Below, in pieces: positions 42,766 to 51,343 of a DNA stretch of 64,000 nucleotides. The notes beneath the pieces were generated by a model. The model saw nothing but the letters and a program-made list of their open reading frames with translations, had not been told where the DNA came from and did no database searches. Made by a program: the position numbers and the translations under genes. The stretch spans positions 992,001-1,056,000 of the forward strand of contig NZ_QPHM01000001.1 in the NCBI RefSeq assembly GCF_003336245.1, in the 5' to 3' direction. This DNA comes from Haloplanus salinus. Its GTDB lineage: Archaea > Halobacteriota > Halobacteria > Halobacteriales > Haloferacaceae. Position 1 is the stretch's first letter, and each line of letters opens with the position of its first letter.

Positions 42766-42939
42766 CTATTCGCCGCCGATAGCGACCAAGTAGGCGACGA
42801 CGAGGGCGACGACGACCCCCGGTAGAATACCCCGGAGTTGCGTGGACGGGTCGAGCGGGCCGGTCAGAGCGACGACGACGATCACGACGAGGACGAGGAC
42901 GGCCGCGACGGCGCCGAAGCGGGGCCAGTCGGGCGTCAC
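42766..42939 (-). CDS. 57-residue two-helix membrane protein
   Basis: My direct translation gives 57 residues starting [11 protein letters not shown], with hydrophobic helices at about 10-26 and 40-54 separated by [12 protein letters not shown]. The GTG start overlaps the TGA of the HAD phosphatase gene (GTGA), the same coupling seen elsewhere in the window, and the frame ends in TAG before a strong hairpin. These points support a real gene too short for standard ORF cut-offs. No family is recognised. Confidence 0.72.
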   Translation of the reverse strand: MTPDWPRFGAVAAVLVLVVIVVVALTGPLDPSTQLRGILPGVVVALVVAYLVAIGGE

Positions 42940-43796
42940 GACAGGAGGCCGGGGAGGTCGTTCACCGTCTCGACCACCGCCGTGGCGCCCGCGTCCTCGA
43001 ACGCCCGCCGCCCGTCCGTGCCGGTCAGACCGCCGGTCAGGACGCCGATGCCGTGGTAGGTCCGGTCGGGGTCGGCCCCGGCGGCGTTGACCGCCGTCCG
43101 CACGTCGTCGAGGGTGTCGCCGGCGAAGGCCACCCGCGTCGCGTCCAGCCGATCGGCGAGCGTCAGCAGGGCGCGGGGGTGGGGTTTTCCCTCCGCCCAG
43201 TCGTCCATCGTGAACCGGTGCGCGTCGGGGAGGGAGAGGCCGACCCGCGAGAGGGCGAGGGCCGCCTCCGCGGCCGGCCGCCCGGTCAACACGCCGACGG
43301 CGAACCGCTCGGTCAGGGCGGTGATCGTCGACTCGTCGACGAGCACCGGTTCGTCGGCGATGTAGCCCCGCGTCTCGAAGGGCGGGTCGCCGCCCTCCAA
43401 GTCGCGATATAGGTCGGCGCCGAGGTAGAGCGCCTGGAAGGTCTCACGGAGACGGGCTGGCGCCCAGCGGTCGAAGACGGCCGCAGCGTCGACGGGCGCG
43501 TCGCGGACGACGGCCTCCGCGGCGTCGAGCCCACCCCCCGTCTCGGCGATGGCGTCGGTGAACGCCGTCACGTCGGCGTCGTAGCCCGCGTCGCGCGCGA
43601 GAACGAACAGCGCCGCAGCGTACGTGAGTTCCCAGTCGTTGTTGAAGCCGCCGGCGTTTTTGAACGCCTGAACCGCCGCGTCGTCGACGGTCCGTCCGTA
43701 CACCCGATCGACGGATTCGACGATCGCGCGGCGGTAGGAGTCCGCCACGTCGACGAGCACCCCGTCGATGTCGAGAACGACCGCGTCCGCGTTCAT
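42936..43796 (-). CDS. HAD-superfamily phosphatase (TIGR01548 type)
   Basis: The 286-residue protein has all HAD motifs: DIDGVLVD (nucleophile Asp), VLTGRP, the Lys in GKPHP and GDTLDD. A helical cap lies between motifs I and II. The sequence fits the TIGR01548 group found in haloarchaea and cyanobacteria, sometimes linked to histidine or phosphoglycolate metabolism; the substrate is not known. It is translationally coupled to the 57-residue membrane protein gene downstream. Confidence 0.85.
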   Translation of the reverse strand: MNADAVVLDIDGVLVDVADSYRRAIVESVDRVYGRTVDDAAVQAFKNAGGFNNDWELTYAAALFVLARDAGYDADVTAFTDAIAETGGGLDAAEAVVRDAPVDAAAVFDRWAPARLRETFQALYLGADLYRDLEGGDPPFETRGYIADEPVLVDESTITALTERFAVGVLTGRPAAEAALALSRVGLSLPDAHRFTMDDWAEGKPHPRALLTLADRLDATRVAFAGDTLDDVRTAVNAAGADPDRTYHGIGVLTGGLTGTDGRRAFEDAGATAVVETVNDLPGLLS

Positions 43797-43835
43797 AGTC
43801 GGTGGCGGGCGCCTCCGGGCAAGTGCCTTTCCATG

Positions 43836-44505
43836 CTACTCGACGCGCGTGCTGATCTCCTCGGCGATGCGGCCGCCGGGGTGGCGGAGCGTCCCGCTCT
43901 CGACCTCGTAGACGTAGCCGTGGACGGTCGCGTCGATCAGCGGGTGTTCCTCCAGATACCGCACCTGCGCGGCGCAGGCCTCGTCGATGTCGTCAGAACG
44001 CGACCGCGTTCTGACTGCTAACCAGAAATCGAAGATTTCTGGTGATGTCGTCGGTCATCCGCACCCAGTCGGCGACCGAGGCGTCGCCGACGTTCAGGTC
44101 GGGGAGGGCGGGGTCGAGGTCCACGTCGTCCAGACTGCCGCCCGCCGCGGCTTCGAGTCCCTCGACGACGGCGTCGTCGGACGCGCTCATCATCCCGCAG
44201 TCGGTGTGGTTGATCACCATGATCTCCTCGGTGTCGAAAAACTGCGTCGTGAGCGCCGCCGACCGGATCACGTCGTCGGTGACCTTCCCGCCCGCGTTGC
44301 GGTAAATCTGGGCGTCGCCGAGTTCGATGCCGAGGGCGTCCTCGACGGGGATGCGCTCGTCCATGCAGGCGACGACCAAGAGTTGATCGTCGGTCGGAAT
44401 CCCCTTGCGCCGGCGTCGAGCCCAGTCGTCGTGGGCCTCGACGGCCTCGTCGACGTGTTCGTGGTGGTGCCCCGGTTCGTGGTCGTGGTCGTGGTCGTGC
44501 GACAT
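43836..44505 (-). pseudogene. Beta-class carbonic anhydrase interrupted by a 49-bp palindromic insert
   Basis: The N-terminal part keeps the beta-carbonic-anhydrase zinc site: Cys and the Asp-Arg pair in ACMDERIP, then HTDCGM. A His/Asp-rich leader DHDHDHEPGHHH precedes it. After MTDDI the insert diverts the frame and a TGA at 43993 ends a 170-residue product. Removing 58 bp (insert plus one 9-bp repeat) restores a 203-residue ORF whose lost end reads EACAAQVRYLEEHP...VHGYVYEVESG, a normal family C-terminus. The truncated form retains all metal ligands but lacks the last strand and helix, so it is probably inactive or unstable. Confidence 0.88.
43995..44043. mobile_element. 49-bp two-hairpin micro-element with 9-bp flanking duplication
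   Basis: Hairpin 1: AGAACGCG/CGCGTTCT around two bases (43995-44012). Hairpin 2: ACCAGAAATC/GATTTCTGGT with loop GAA (44021-44043). The element is flanked by GATGTCGTC at 43986-43994 and 44044-44052. The hairpins resemble end structures of haloarchaeal IS200/IS605-type elements (palindrome-associated elements), although those normally make no target duplication. Confidence 0.75.
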
Positions 44506-44561
44506 ATCGTCGAGTAGGATCGCGAGCGGGTTTCCCGTCCGCCCGTCGGCAATCGTTCCCG

Positions 44562-44972
44562 CTATCTACGACGCTCGGCGACGTACAGCGTCTCGCCGCC
44601 GACCGTCTCGCGGGCGACCGGGACGACGGGTTCCTCGAAGCCGAGGGTGGTAAAGAGGCAGTCGGCGTCGGCGGCGCGGGCCACGTCGCGGGCGGGGGAC
44701 TGGAGTTCGGCGGGGAGGTTCAGGCCGTAGAGGGCGTCGGCGTCGTAGGGGTCGCCGGGGTGGCCGTCGAGGGTCTCGGCCCGTGCGACCACGTCGTCGC
44801 GGACGAACTGCACCCCGTCGGGGACGGGGGCGTCGAACACGTCCGTCGCGGTCACCGTACAGCCGGCGTCGACGAGGGCGGCGGCCACCGCCGGCCGGCG
44901 GCCGACCCCCACCTCGACGAGGCGGTCGTAGGTCGCGAGGCGGGCGGCGAGTTCGGTACGCGGGGCGGGCAC
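44562..44972 (-). CDS. UPF0146 family protein
   Basis: The 136-residue protein has a methyltransferase-like Rossmann start, LVEVGVGRRPAVAAALVDAGC, with the acidic residue in TATDVFD and a late LYGLNLPAELQSP motif, matching archaeal UPF0146. Function is unknown. Only part of the SAM-binding motif is conserved, so methyltransferase activity is doubtful. It diverges from archaemetzincin; a shared A/T-rich element lies between them. Confidence 0.85.
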   Translation of the reverse strand: MPAPRTELAARLATYDRLVEVGVGRRPAVAAALVDAGCTVTATDVFDAPVPDGVQFVRDDVVARAETLDGHPGDPYDADALYGLNLPAELQSPARDVARAADADCLFTTLGFEEPVVPVARETVGGETLYVAERRR

Positions 44973-44978
44973 GTCGGG

Positions 44979-44987
44979 ATATTTATA
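44979..44987 (+). promoter_or_regulatory. TATA box for the archaemetzincin gene
   Basis: ATATTTATA is centred 28-29 nt before the ATG at 45012, giving a leaderless transcript. It also lies just 7 nt upstream of the start of the divergent UPF0146 gene, too close to serve that annotated start. Confidence 0.65.
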
Positions 44988-45011
44988 GCGGGGCCGCGCT
45001 TAACGCCTGCT

Positions 45012-45533
45012 ATGCTCGTCGACATCGTGCCGATCGGGGACGTTCCGGCACAGGTGAAACGCGAGGCTTCTGCCGGTCTCCGCTCCGTGTACGACTGTGA
45101 CGTGACGGTCCACGACGCCCAATCCATCCCCGACGGCGCGTTCGACCGGAGCCGAAATCAGTACCGGGCCGAGGAGTTCATCGAGCTCGCGAGCCGGATC
45201 GGCTCCGGCGAGAAGAACATCGGCATCACCGGCAAAGACCTCTACTACCGCCGCCGGAACTACGTCTTCGGCCTCGCCTATCTCAACGGTAACGGCTCCG
45301 TCGTCTCGACGTACCGCCTCCAGACCTCCTCGGACGGCGGCATCACCTCCAAGCCACAGTCGGAGGTCTTCGCCGACCGCGTTCGCAAGGAGATCGTCCA
45401 CGAAATCGGCCACACCGTCGGCCTCGAACACTGCGACAACGAGCGCTGTGTTATGAGTTTCTCCCCGACCGTCCGTGAGGTCGATAAAAAAGAGGAGGCA
45501 CTGTGTGGCTCCTGTAACCGGACGCTGTTCTGA
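45012..45533 (+). CDS. amzA: Archaemetzincin family zinc metalloprotease
   Basis: The 173-residue protease has the extended metzincin zinc site HEIGHTVGLEH followed by Cys and a Met-turn in CVMSFS, and the extra Cys-zinc site CDNERC...LCGSC that distinguishes archaemetzincins. No signal peptide, so it is cytoplasmic. Human AMZ homologues are aminopeptidase-like; the archaeal substrates are unknown. The ATG at 45012 follows from TATA spacing and family length. Confidence 0.93.
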   Translation: MLVDIVPIGDVPAQVKREASAGLRSVYDCDVTVHDAQSIPDGAFDRSRNQYRAEEFIELASRIGSGEKNIGITGKDLYYRRRNYVFGLAYLNGNGSVVSTYRLQTSSDGGITSKPQSEVFADRVRKEIVHEIGHTVGLEHCDNERCVMSFSPTVREVDKKEEALCGSCNRTLF

Positions 45534-45536
45534 CGC

Positions 45537-45989
45537 TCAGGGCGCGTACGTCCCTTCGTAGAGCGCCTCGCCGACGACGTGGCCCTCCATCGCCCGCTCC
45601 AGTTCGTCGAGCGACGCGCCCGCCGACAGGTCGAGTTCGTCGTCCAGCGCGAACAGCCGAAAACGGTAGCTGTGTTCGCGGTCCGGCGGGTTGGGGCCGC
45701 CGTAGCCCGCCTCGCCGTAGTCGTTCTCGCCCTCGACGGCCGCAGCGGTGTCGGTCGACCAGTCCTCGGGGATGCGCTTGCGCGTCGGATCGACGTTCCA
45801 CACCAGCCAGTGAATCCAGACCTTGCCGGCGGGGTCGACCGCGTCGGGGTCGTCGACGACGAGGACGAGCGACGCGGCGTCGGACGGGGCGTCGGATATC
45901 TCCAGCGGCGGGTTGACGTTGCGTTCCGTGTAGCCGTACTCCGCGGGGATGGGGTCGCCGTCTCGGAAGGCCGGGCTGGATAGCTCCAT
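45537..45989 (-). CDS. YbhB/YbcL family PEBP-like protein
   Basis: The 150-residue protein has the phosphatidylethanolamine-binding-protein fold: SPAFRDGDPIPAEYG, the ligand-site motifs VVDDPDA and WIHWLVWNVDP, and GYGGPNPPDREHSYRFRLFALD. Bacterial YbhB/YbcL and archaeal homologues have no firm function. The ATG at 45989 (MELSSP) is typical. It converges on archaemetzincin, the stops 3 bp apart. Confidence 0.92.
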   Translation of the reverse strand: MELSSPAFRDGDPIPAEYGYTERNVNPPLEISDAPSDAASLVLVVDDPDAVDPAGKVWIHWLVWNVDPTRKRIPEDWSTDTAAAVEGENDYGEAGYGGPNPPDREHSYRFRLFALDDELDLSAGASLDELERAMEGHVVGEALYEGTYAP

Positions 45990-46073
45990 ACCCTGCACTC
46001 GTCGGCGGGCGAGTTTACCTTTTGGGCGGTCGGGAGCGACAGTATTAGGCGCCGGCCGCCCGACTAATCGGGC

Positions 46074-47300
46074 ATGACCGACGACCCGGATACGGACACG
46101 GACGCCCTCGTCGAACGCGTACGCGACGGCGACCTCCGACTCCACGAACTCGACGACCACGCCGACGCCGACGCGGCGGCGACGGCGCGAAGACGGCTCG
46201 TCGAATCGGACGCCGACGTCGACCTCGAAACCGTCGGCGCGTACGGCTTCCCGGCGGAGCGCGCCGACGCCAACATCGAGAACATGATCGGCGCGGCGCA
46301 GGTGCCGATGGGCGTCGCCGGCCCCGTTACGATCCACGGGGGCGCCGTCGACGGCGAGCGCTACCTCCCGATGGCGACGACGGAGGGCGCCCTGCTGGCG
46401 AGCGTCAACCGCGGCTGTTCGGTCGTCGACGCCGCCGGCGGCGCCACCGCCCGCGTCACGAAGTCGGGGATGACCCGCGCGCCCGTCTTCCGCGTCGCCG
46501 ACGTGGCCGAGGCCGAGGCGCTCGTCGAGTGGGTCCGCGGGAACGAGGGCCGGCTGCGCGAGGCCGCCGAGGCGACGACGAGCCACGGCGAACTGACGGC
46601 CGTAACCCCGTACGTCGTCGGCGACTCCGTCTTCCTCCGCTTTCGCTACGACACCAAGGACGCGATGGGGATGAACATGGCCACGATCGCCACGCGCGCG
46701 GCCGCCGAGACGGTCGAGAGGGCGACGACCGCCTCGCTGGTCGCCCTCTCCGGCAACCTGTGTACGGACAAGAAGCCGGCGGCGATCAACGCCGTCGAGG
46801 GGCGGGGGCGGAGCGTCACCGCCGACGTGCTGATTCCCCGCGAGGTGGTAGAGGAGCGCCTGCATACGACGCCCGAGGCCATCGCGGAGGTGAACACGCG
46901 CAAGAACCACGTCGGGAGCGCGAAGGCGGGAAGTCTCGGGTTCAACGCCCACGTCGCCAACGTCGTCGCCGCCATGTTTCTCGCGACGGGGCAGGACGCG
47001 GCGCAGGTCGTCGAGGGGTCGAACGCCATCACGACCGCCGAGAGCCGGGACGGGGGGCTGTACGTCTCCGTCTCGCTGGCGAGCCTCGAAGTCGGCACCG
47101 TCGGCGGCGGGACGAAACTCCCCACGCAGGGCGAGGGGCTGGACGTGCTGGGCGTCGCGGGCGGCGGCGACCCGCCGGGGGCGAACGCCGACGCGCTGGC
47201 GGAATGCATCGCCGTCGGCGCCCTCGCCGGCGAACTCTCGTTGCTCGCCGCTCTCGGGTCCCGACACCTCTCCTCGGCCCACGAGTCGCTGGGTCGGTAG
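46074..47300 (+). CDS. hmgA: HMG-CoA reductase, class I
   Basis: The 408-residue enzyme makes mevalonate, the precursor of archaeal lipids. Catalytic and binding motifs: ENMIGAAQVPMGVAGP (Glu), DAMGMNMA (Asp), DKKPAAIN (Lys), GTVGGGTKLPTQGE and the His in HLSSAHESLG near the end. Class I features dominate. This enzyme is the classic statin target in haloarchaea. It is convergent with the DUF5817 gene. Confidence 0.95.
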   Translation: MTDDPDTDTDALVERVRDGDLRLHELDDHADADAAATARRRLVESDADVDLETVGAYGFPAERADANIENMIGAAQVPMGVAGPVTIHGGAVDGERYLPMATTEGALLASVNRGCSVVDAAGGATARVTKSGMTRAPVFRVADVAEAEALVEWVRGNEGRLREAAEATTSHGELTAVTPYVVGDSVFLRFRYDTKDAMGMNMATIATRAAAETVERATTASLVALSGNLCTDKKPAAINAVEGRGRSVTADVLIPREVVEERLHTTPEAIAEVNTRKNHVGSAKAGSLGFNAHVANVVAAMFLATGQDAAQVVEGSNAITTAESRDGGLYVSVSLASLEVGTVGGGTKLPTQGEGLDVLGVAGGGDPPGANADALAECIAVGALAGELSLLAALGSRHLSSAHESLGR

Positions 47301-47304
47301 TCGG

Positions 47305-47832
47305 CTACAGCAGTCGGTACGTCCCGCCGTGCTCCGTCGCGTCCCCCCGTCGAACCAGCCGGTCGAGCAGGTCGGCTGCAGCGTCCGCGGGGACGCCGTG
47401 TGCCGTCGCGTAGGCTACCACGTCGTCCTCGCTCGGGTCGTCGAGTTCGTCGAGCGCGGCACGGACGATTTCGGGACGGCTCCGTGACCCCGACCCCCGG
47501 CCGGATCGCTCGCCCGCCGCGGCGACGTCGTCCGGATCGATGCCGGCGGCGTCGAGGTACTCCGCGTCGTCGACGACGGCGTCGTCGGCCGCGGCCTCCA
47601 TCTCGGCGACGGAGGGCGTCGACTCGAAGGCGTCCGTCGCGTCGGCGGCGTCGGCGAGCATCGCGGCCCGGGCCTCGCGCGCCGTCTCGCGGTCCTCGGC
47701 GGTGACGAAGCGCTTCAGCCCGGCCGTGCGGTGGCGCCGCCCACAGCGCGGGCAGGTCGCCGTCTCGGCCGCGTCGGGATCCGCGAGCAACCACAGAGCG
47801 TGACAGTCGGTGCAGCCGACCACCGCGTACAT
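47305..47832 (-). CDS. Zinc-ribbon DUF5817-like protein
   Basis: The 175-residue protein starts with a zinc ribbon (MYAVVGCTDCHALW, then CPRCGRRH) followed by a helical region and a C-terminal winged-helix-like segment with EIVRAALDEL...DDVVAYATAHGVPADAAADLLDRLVRRG. It fits the haloarchaeal DUF5817 family. Function unknown, but the architecture suggests nucleic-acid binding. It diverges from the ArsR-like regulator gene with about 95 bp between. Confidence 0.82.
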   Translation of the reverse strand: MYAVVGCTDCHALWLLADPDAAETATCPRCGRRHRTAGLKRFVTAEDRETAREARAAMLADAADATDAFESTPSVAEMEAAADDAVVDDAEYLDAAGIDPDDVAAAGERSGRGSGSRSRPEIVRAALDELDDPSEDDVVAYATAHGVPADAAADLLDRLVRRGDATEHGGTYRLL

Positions 47833-47926
47833 GACGCGACGTTGCGCGCTCCGGGTAATGAACGCACGGGTCGACGGCGCGACACGGGCGAGGGTAGATG
47901 TACGTCGACGCCGCCGATCCTGTACG

Positions 47927-48814
47927 GTGACTGACGACACGGAGAGCCTGCCTCCCGACGACGTCTTCACCTTGCTGGCGGACGGCACGCGAATCAAAAT
48001 CATCAGGGCGCTCGGGGACGCCTCCACGCCCGGCGTGCCGGAGACACTTCCATTCGCCGAGTTGCGACGCCGAGCCGACATCTCGGGGAGCGGCCGGTTC
48101 AACTACCACCTCGGCAGGCTGGAGGGACAGTTCGTCGAGGAGACGGAGGGGGGCTACCGCCTGAGCTACCCCGGGATCCGGGTGTATCAGGCGATCAAGG
48201 CGGGGACGTTCACCGACCGCGTGCGGATCGACGCCTTCGAACTCGACGCGGACTGTCACGTCTGCGGCGCGCCACAGGAGGCCGCCTACCACGACAGCCT
48301 GTTCAGGGTTCGCTGTGGCGGCGAGTGTGGCGCGACGTTCTACAAGTACTTCTGCCCGCCGAGCAGCCTCGCGGACCGGGAACGCGAGGGCGTCCTCCGC
48401 GCGGCCAACGAACGCATCCAGCGCGAAATCGCGTCGATGTCGAACGGCGTCTGTCCGTGGTGCTGTGGTCGCATGGACTCCCGAGTCCTCCCGCCGGACG
48501 CCGAGATGCCCCACCGCGACAACCCCGCCATCGAACACCGCGTTCTGCACACGTGTGATACCTGCGACGGGGCCATCTACACGCGGCTCGGCGGATTGCT
48601 GGTGACCCATCCCGCCGTCGTCTCCTTCTTCTACGACCACGGAGTCGACGTGACGCGCCGGTACGTCTGGTCGCTCCCGTTCGCCGCCGCCGACGAACGG
48701 ACGACGATCACCGGGACCGATCCCTGGCGGGCGACGGTCCGGGTGGAGTGCGAGGGCGACACGCTCCGGGTTCGCCTCGACGAAGGGACGTCGGTGGTCG
48801 AGGTGGAGCGCTGA
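47927..48814 (+). CDS. ArsR-like winged-helix regulator with C-terminal zinc-binding region
   Basis: The 295-residue protein begins with a winged helix: FTLLADGTRIKIIRALGD, then RADISGSGRFNYHLGRLEGQFVEETEGGYRLS. The remaining ~190 residues carry Cys clusters CHVCG, CGGECG, CPWCCG and CDTCDG, apparently several zinc sites, in a haloarchaeal regulator layout (DUF7351-like). It might sense metals or a ligand in that domain. The GTG at 47927 is chosen because the longer frame overlaps the divergent gene. Its stop abuts that of the surface-protein gene. Confidence 0.84.
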   Translation: MTDDTESLPPDDVFTLLADGTRIKIIRALGDASTPGVPETLPFAELRRRADISGSGRFNYHLGRLEGQFVEETEGGYRLSYPGIRVYQAIKAGTFTDRVRIDAFELDADCHVCGAPQEAAYHDSLFRVRCGGECGATFYKYFCPPSSLADREREGVLRAANERIQREIASMSNGVCPWCCGRMDSRVLPPDAEMPHRDNPAIEHRVLHTCDTCDGAIYTRLGGLLVTHPAVVSFFYDHGVDVTRRYVWSLPFAAADERTTITGTDPWRATVRVECEGDTLRVRLDEGTSVVEVER

Positions 48815-50419
48815 TCACCGCCGGAGCCACAGCCACCCGGCCACGAGAAGCGCGAGCGCGACCAGCGAACCGGCCGCGAGGAGGACCGGATCGGTCGGCC
48901 CCGTCTCGTCGGCGACGACCACCGGTACGTCGGCGGTGTCGGGACGAATCGTCTCGCCGTCCGGCCGATCCGCCGTCACGTTCAGCCGGACCGACGACCG
49001 GGTCGGCACGGCGTCCTCGGAGACGGTGAGTCCGAACGCGAGCGTGGCGGACTCGTTCGGCCGGAGTTCGGCCACGTACGCCACCCGTGATTCGGTCTCG
49101 AAGGGGGCGTCGACGGCGAGGTGTGCGACGACGTTCCGGAGCGGGACGCGCTCGACGTTCCGGACCCGCACCGTCAGGCGGTTGTCGGAGTCGACGGTGA
49201 ACGCGTTCGACTCGGGCGTCACTGCCAGCCACGTGCGCTCCGGAGCGACGGTGACCGACGGCTCCAGCGGGTCGCTCAGGTGCCGGTTGCCGTCGCCGTC
49301 GCGATACCGAACGGAGAGGTTCACCGGCTGGGTCGTCGACGACGCCCGCTCGGAGACGGTCACTTCGTAAGCGAAGTCGCGGCGCTCGCCGGGGGCGAGG
49401 CGCCCGAGGGCGACTTCACGGTCGGCCGGTTGGACGTTCGGAGTCGACGACGTGTAGACGAGGACGGCGTCGCCGACCGGCCGTGGGCCGGCGTTGACCA
49501 CGGTACCGCGTATCGTCCCCGGTTCGCCGACGTACAGGGACGTCGAGAGGTTCGAGACGGCGAAGGTCTGTTCGGGCAGGGGCGTGAAACCGGTCGTCAG
49601 TGCGTGGGACGCCCGCTGGATGCCGTCTCGGTCGTGGTACGTCACTTGCGAGACGAGCGGATACTCGCGGATCACGGCGTCGGCGGTAGTGCGGGCCGCG
49701 AACTCGAACGTCCGGCGCTCACCGGGGTTCCAGGTACCGGTGAAGGCCCGCGAACTCGACGACTGCGTGCCGAGAGACACCTCGTCGGACGGTGAGTCGA
49801 CCTGGAACGTCGCGTCGCGGGCGGGATCGGTGCCGACGTTCTCGACGGTGATCGAGACGTTGCCGCGGCCGCCGACGCCGACGGTGGACGCCGTCTTCAC
49901 CACCTCGAACCGTGGTACGTCGCGGACGACGACGGTGAGGTAGAGCCGCCGGTCTCGGGTGCTGTCGACGAAGTCCGGCGGCGTGGTGCTGTAGTCCACC
50001 ATGAGCGTGTGGACGTAGCGCACGCGAACCGGGAGTCGGTAGGTGCCCGGCGGGGCGTCTTCGGGGACGGTGATCGAGACGGAAAACGGCCCCGCGGTCC
50101 CTTCGGGGACGCTCCCGGCCGGATACCGGCCGGTAGTGACGTCGATGGGGGTAGCGCCGTCGGAGACGGTAAACGTCAGGCCGCGTGCGGTGGTGACGCG
50201 GCCGACGTACTCGGCCGGGCCGGACCGCCGCAGTTCGCCGCTGTTCGAGAGGTAGACGGGGAGCGACACCTCCTCACCGGGGCGAACCTCGTTGTCGGGA
50301 CTGAACACGTCGACGTTCGGGGAGCCGACGACTTGCTGGACGCCCACGACGGGGGCGACGGCCGCCGACAGGAGGAGAACTCCGGCGACGGTGCCGACGG
50401 CCGCTCGGGACGGCGTCAT
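48815..50419 (-). CDS. COG1361-type (S-layer/NEW3-like) exported membrane-anchored protein
   Basis: The 534-residue protein has a signal peptide, then four or so Ig-like beta domains with patterns such as VGVGGRGNVSITVENVGTD, SLYVGEPGTIRGTVVNAG and FTVDSDNRLTVRVRNV, and a C-terminal membrane helix VLLAAGSLVALALLVAGWLWLRR. This is the 'COG1361 S-layer domain' type, often paired with RND or ABC exporters in archaea. It precedes the ABC-2 permease/ATPase pair on the same strand by distance only ~130 bp, in line with a functional link. Confidence 0.82.
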   Translation of the reverse strand: MTPSRAAVGTVAGVLLLSAAVAPVVGVQQVVGSPNVDVFSPDNEVRPGEEVSLPVYLSNSGELRRSGPAEYVGRVTTARGLTFTVSDGATPIDVTTGRYPAGSVPEGTAGPFSVSITVPEDAPPGTYRLPVRVRYVHTLMVDYSTTPPDFVDSTRDRRLYLTVVVRDVPRFEVVKTASTVGVGGRGNVSITVENVGTDPARDATFQVDSPSDEVSLGTQSSSSRAFTGTWNPGERRTFEFAARTTADAVIREYPLVSQVTYHDRDGIQRASHALTTGFTPLPEQTFAVSNLSTSLYVGEPGTIRGTVVNAGPRPVGDAVLVYTSSTPNVQPADREVALGRLAPGERRDFAYEVTVSERASSTTQPVNLSVRYRDGDGNRHLSDPLEPSVTVAPERTWLAVTPESNAFTVDSDNRLTVRVRNVERVPLRNVVAHLAVDAPFETESRVAYVAELRPNESATLAFGLTVSEDAVPTRSSVRLNVTADRPDGETIRPDTADVPVVVADETGPTDPVLLAAGSLVALALLVAGWLWLRR

Positions 50420-50554
50420 CGGCTCGGTCGGTCGGCGTCGGCCGTCGGTTCGGCCGGCCGCGAGGGGCGGAATCGGTCGGAGGAGCGGGGAGGCGGGCGG
50501 CCCACGAGCATACGCGTACTACCTCGTCGTCGTCGCATAAATGTGTGAGGGAAC

Positions 50555-51343
50555 TTAGAGGTCGCGGTGCTGGAAGTGGCCGAGGCTCCCGAGGACGATG
50601 ACGATGGCGACTATCGACAGGAGCAGTGGGTCGACGAGGTCGATGGTCTCGTGGAGGAGAATCTCGGTGGGATCGAGATACCGCGTGGGGCTGACCGCAC
50701 CGAGCCACTCCACGTCCGTACCGATCGTCACCGAATCGAGGAGAAAGAGGAGGAAGACGAGGGCGAGGCCCGCCCGTTGGGCGGCGTCGCCCCGATCGAG
50801 AATCGTCGAGAGCGCTAGCCCGATGCCGCTACAGACGAGGAGGTAGGGAATCGAGAGGAGATGCACCACCAGCAAGTAGTACGGGTCGAGCGGGTAGTCG
50901 ATGGCGACGGTCCCACCGAAGACGACGAGCGGCATCGACACGTTGAGGACGACGATGGGGAGTCCCAGCGAGAGGAACTTCTCGAAGGCGACGCGCTTTC
51001 GCGAGACTGGCGTCGCGAGCACCAGATACAGGCGACCGGACTCGACGTCGCCGGCGAGGAGACCGCCGCCGGCGTAGGCCATGTAGAGGCCGAGCAACAG
51101 CACCCAGACGGTCTGGTAGAGTTCGGCCGCGACGAATCCCTCGATGGTGGTGTACGTCTCGGCACCGAATCCCTCCCGGAACGACTCGGGGAGCGACTCG
51201 ATGAGCGCGTCGATGTCGGCGCTCGACTCGGCGATGGTCGGGTAGAGGTAGATGATGAGGAGGGCGAACGCACCGAGGAGAACGGCGAACGCGAGCGTAC
51301 CGCGGACGCGCTGGCGCGCCTCGTATCTGGTCGTCTCGATCAC
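50555..51343 (-). CDS. ABC-2 type transporter permease
   Basis: The 262-residue protein has six hydrophobic segments and the ABC-2 layout: N-terminal cytoplasmic RYEARQRVRG, a helix, then a large external loop (residues about 40-85), and LEIGRLYLVLA-like GDVESGRLYLVLATPVSR before the third segment. Its ATG overlaps the TGA of the ATPase gene. It probably exports a drug, lipid or peptide. Order on the minus strand is ATPase, permease, then the COG1361 protein. Confidence 0.88.
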   Translation of the reverse strand: MIETTRYEARQRVRGTLAFAVLLGAFALLIIYLYPTIAESSADIDALIESLPESFREGFGAETYTTIEGFVAAELYQTVWVLLLGLYMAYAGGGLLAGDVESGRLYLVLATPVSRKRVAFEKFLSLGLPIVVLNVSMPLVVFGGTVAIDYPLDPYYLLVVHLLSIPYLLVCSGIGLALSTILDRGDAAQRAGLALVFLLFLLDSVTIGTDVEWLGAVSPTRYLDPTEILLHETIDLVDPLLLSIVAIVIVLGSLGHFQHRDL

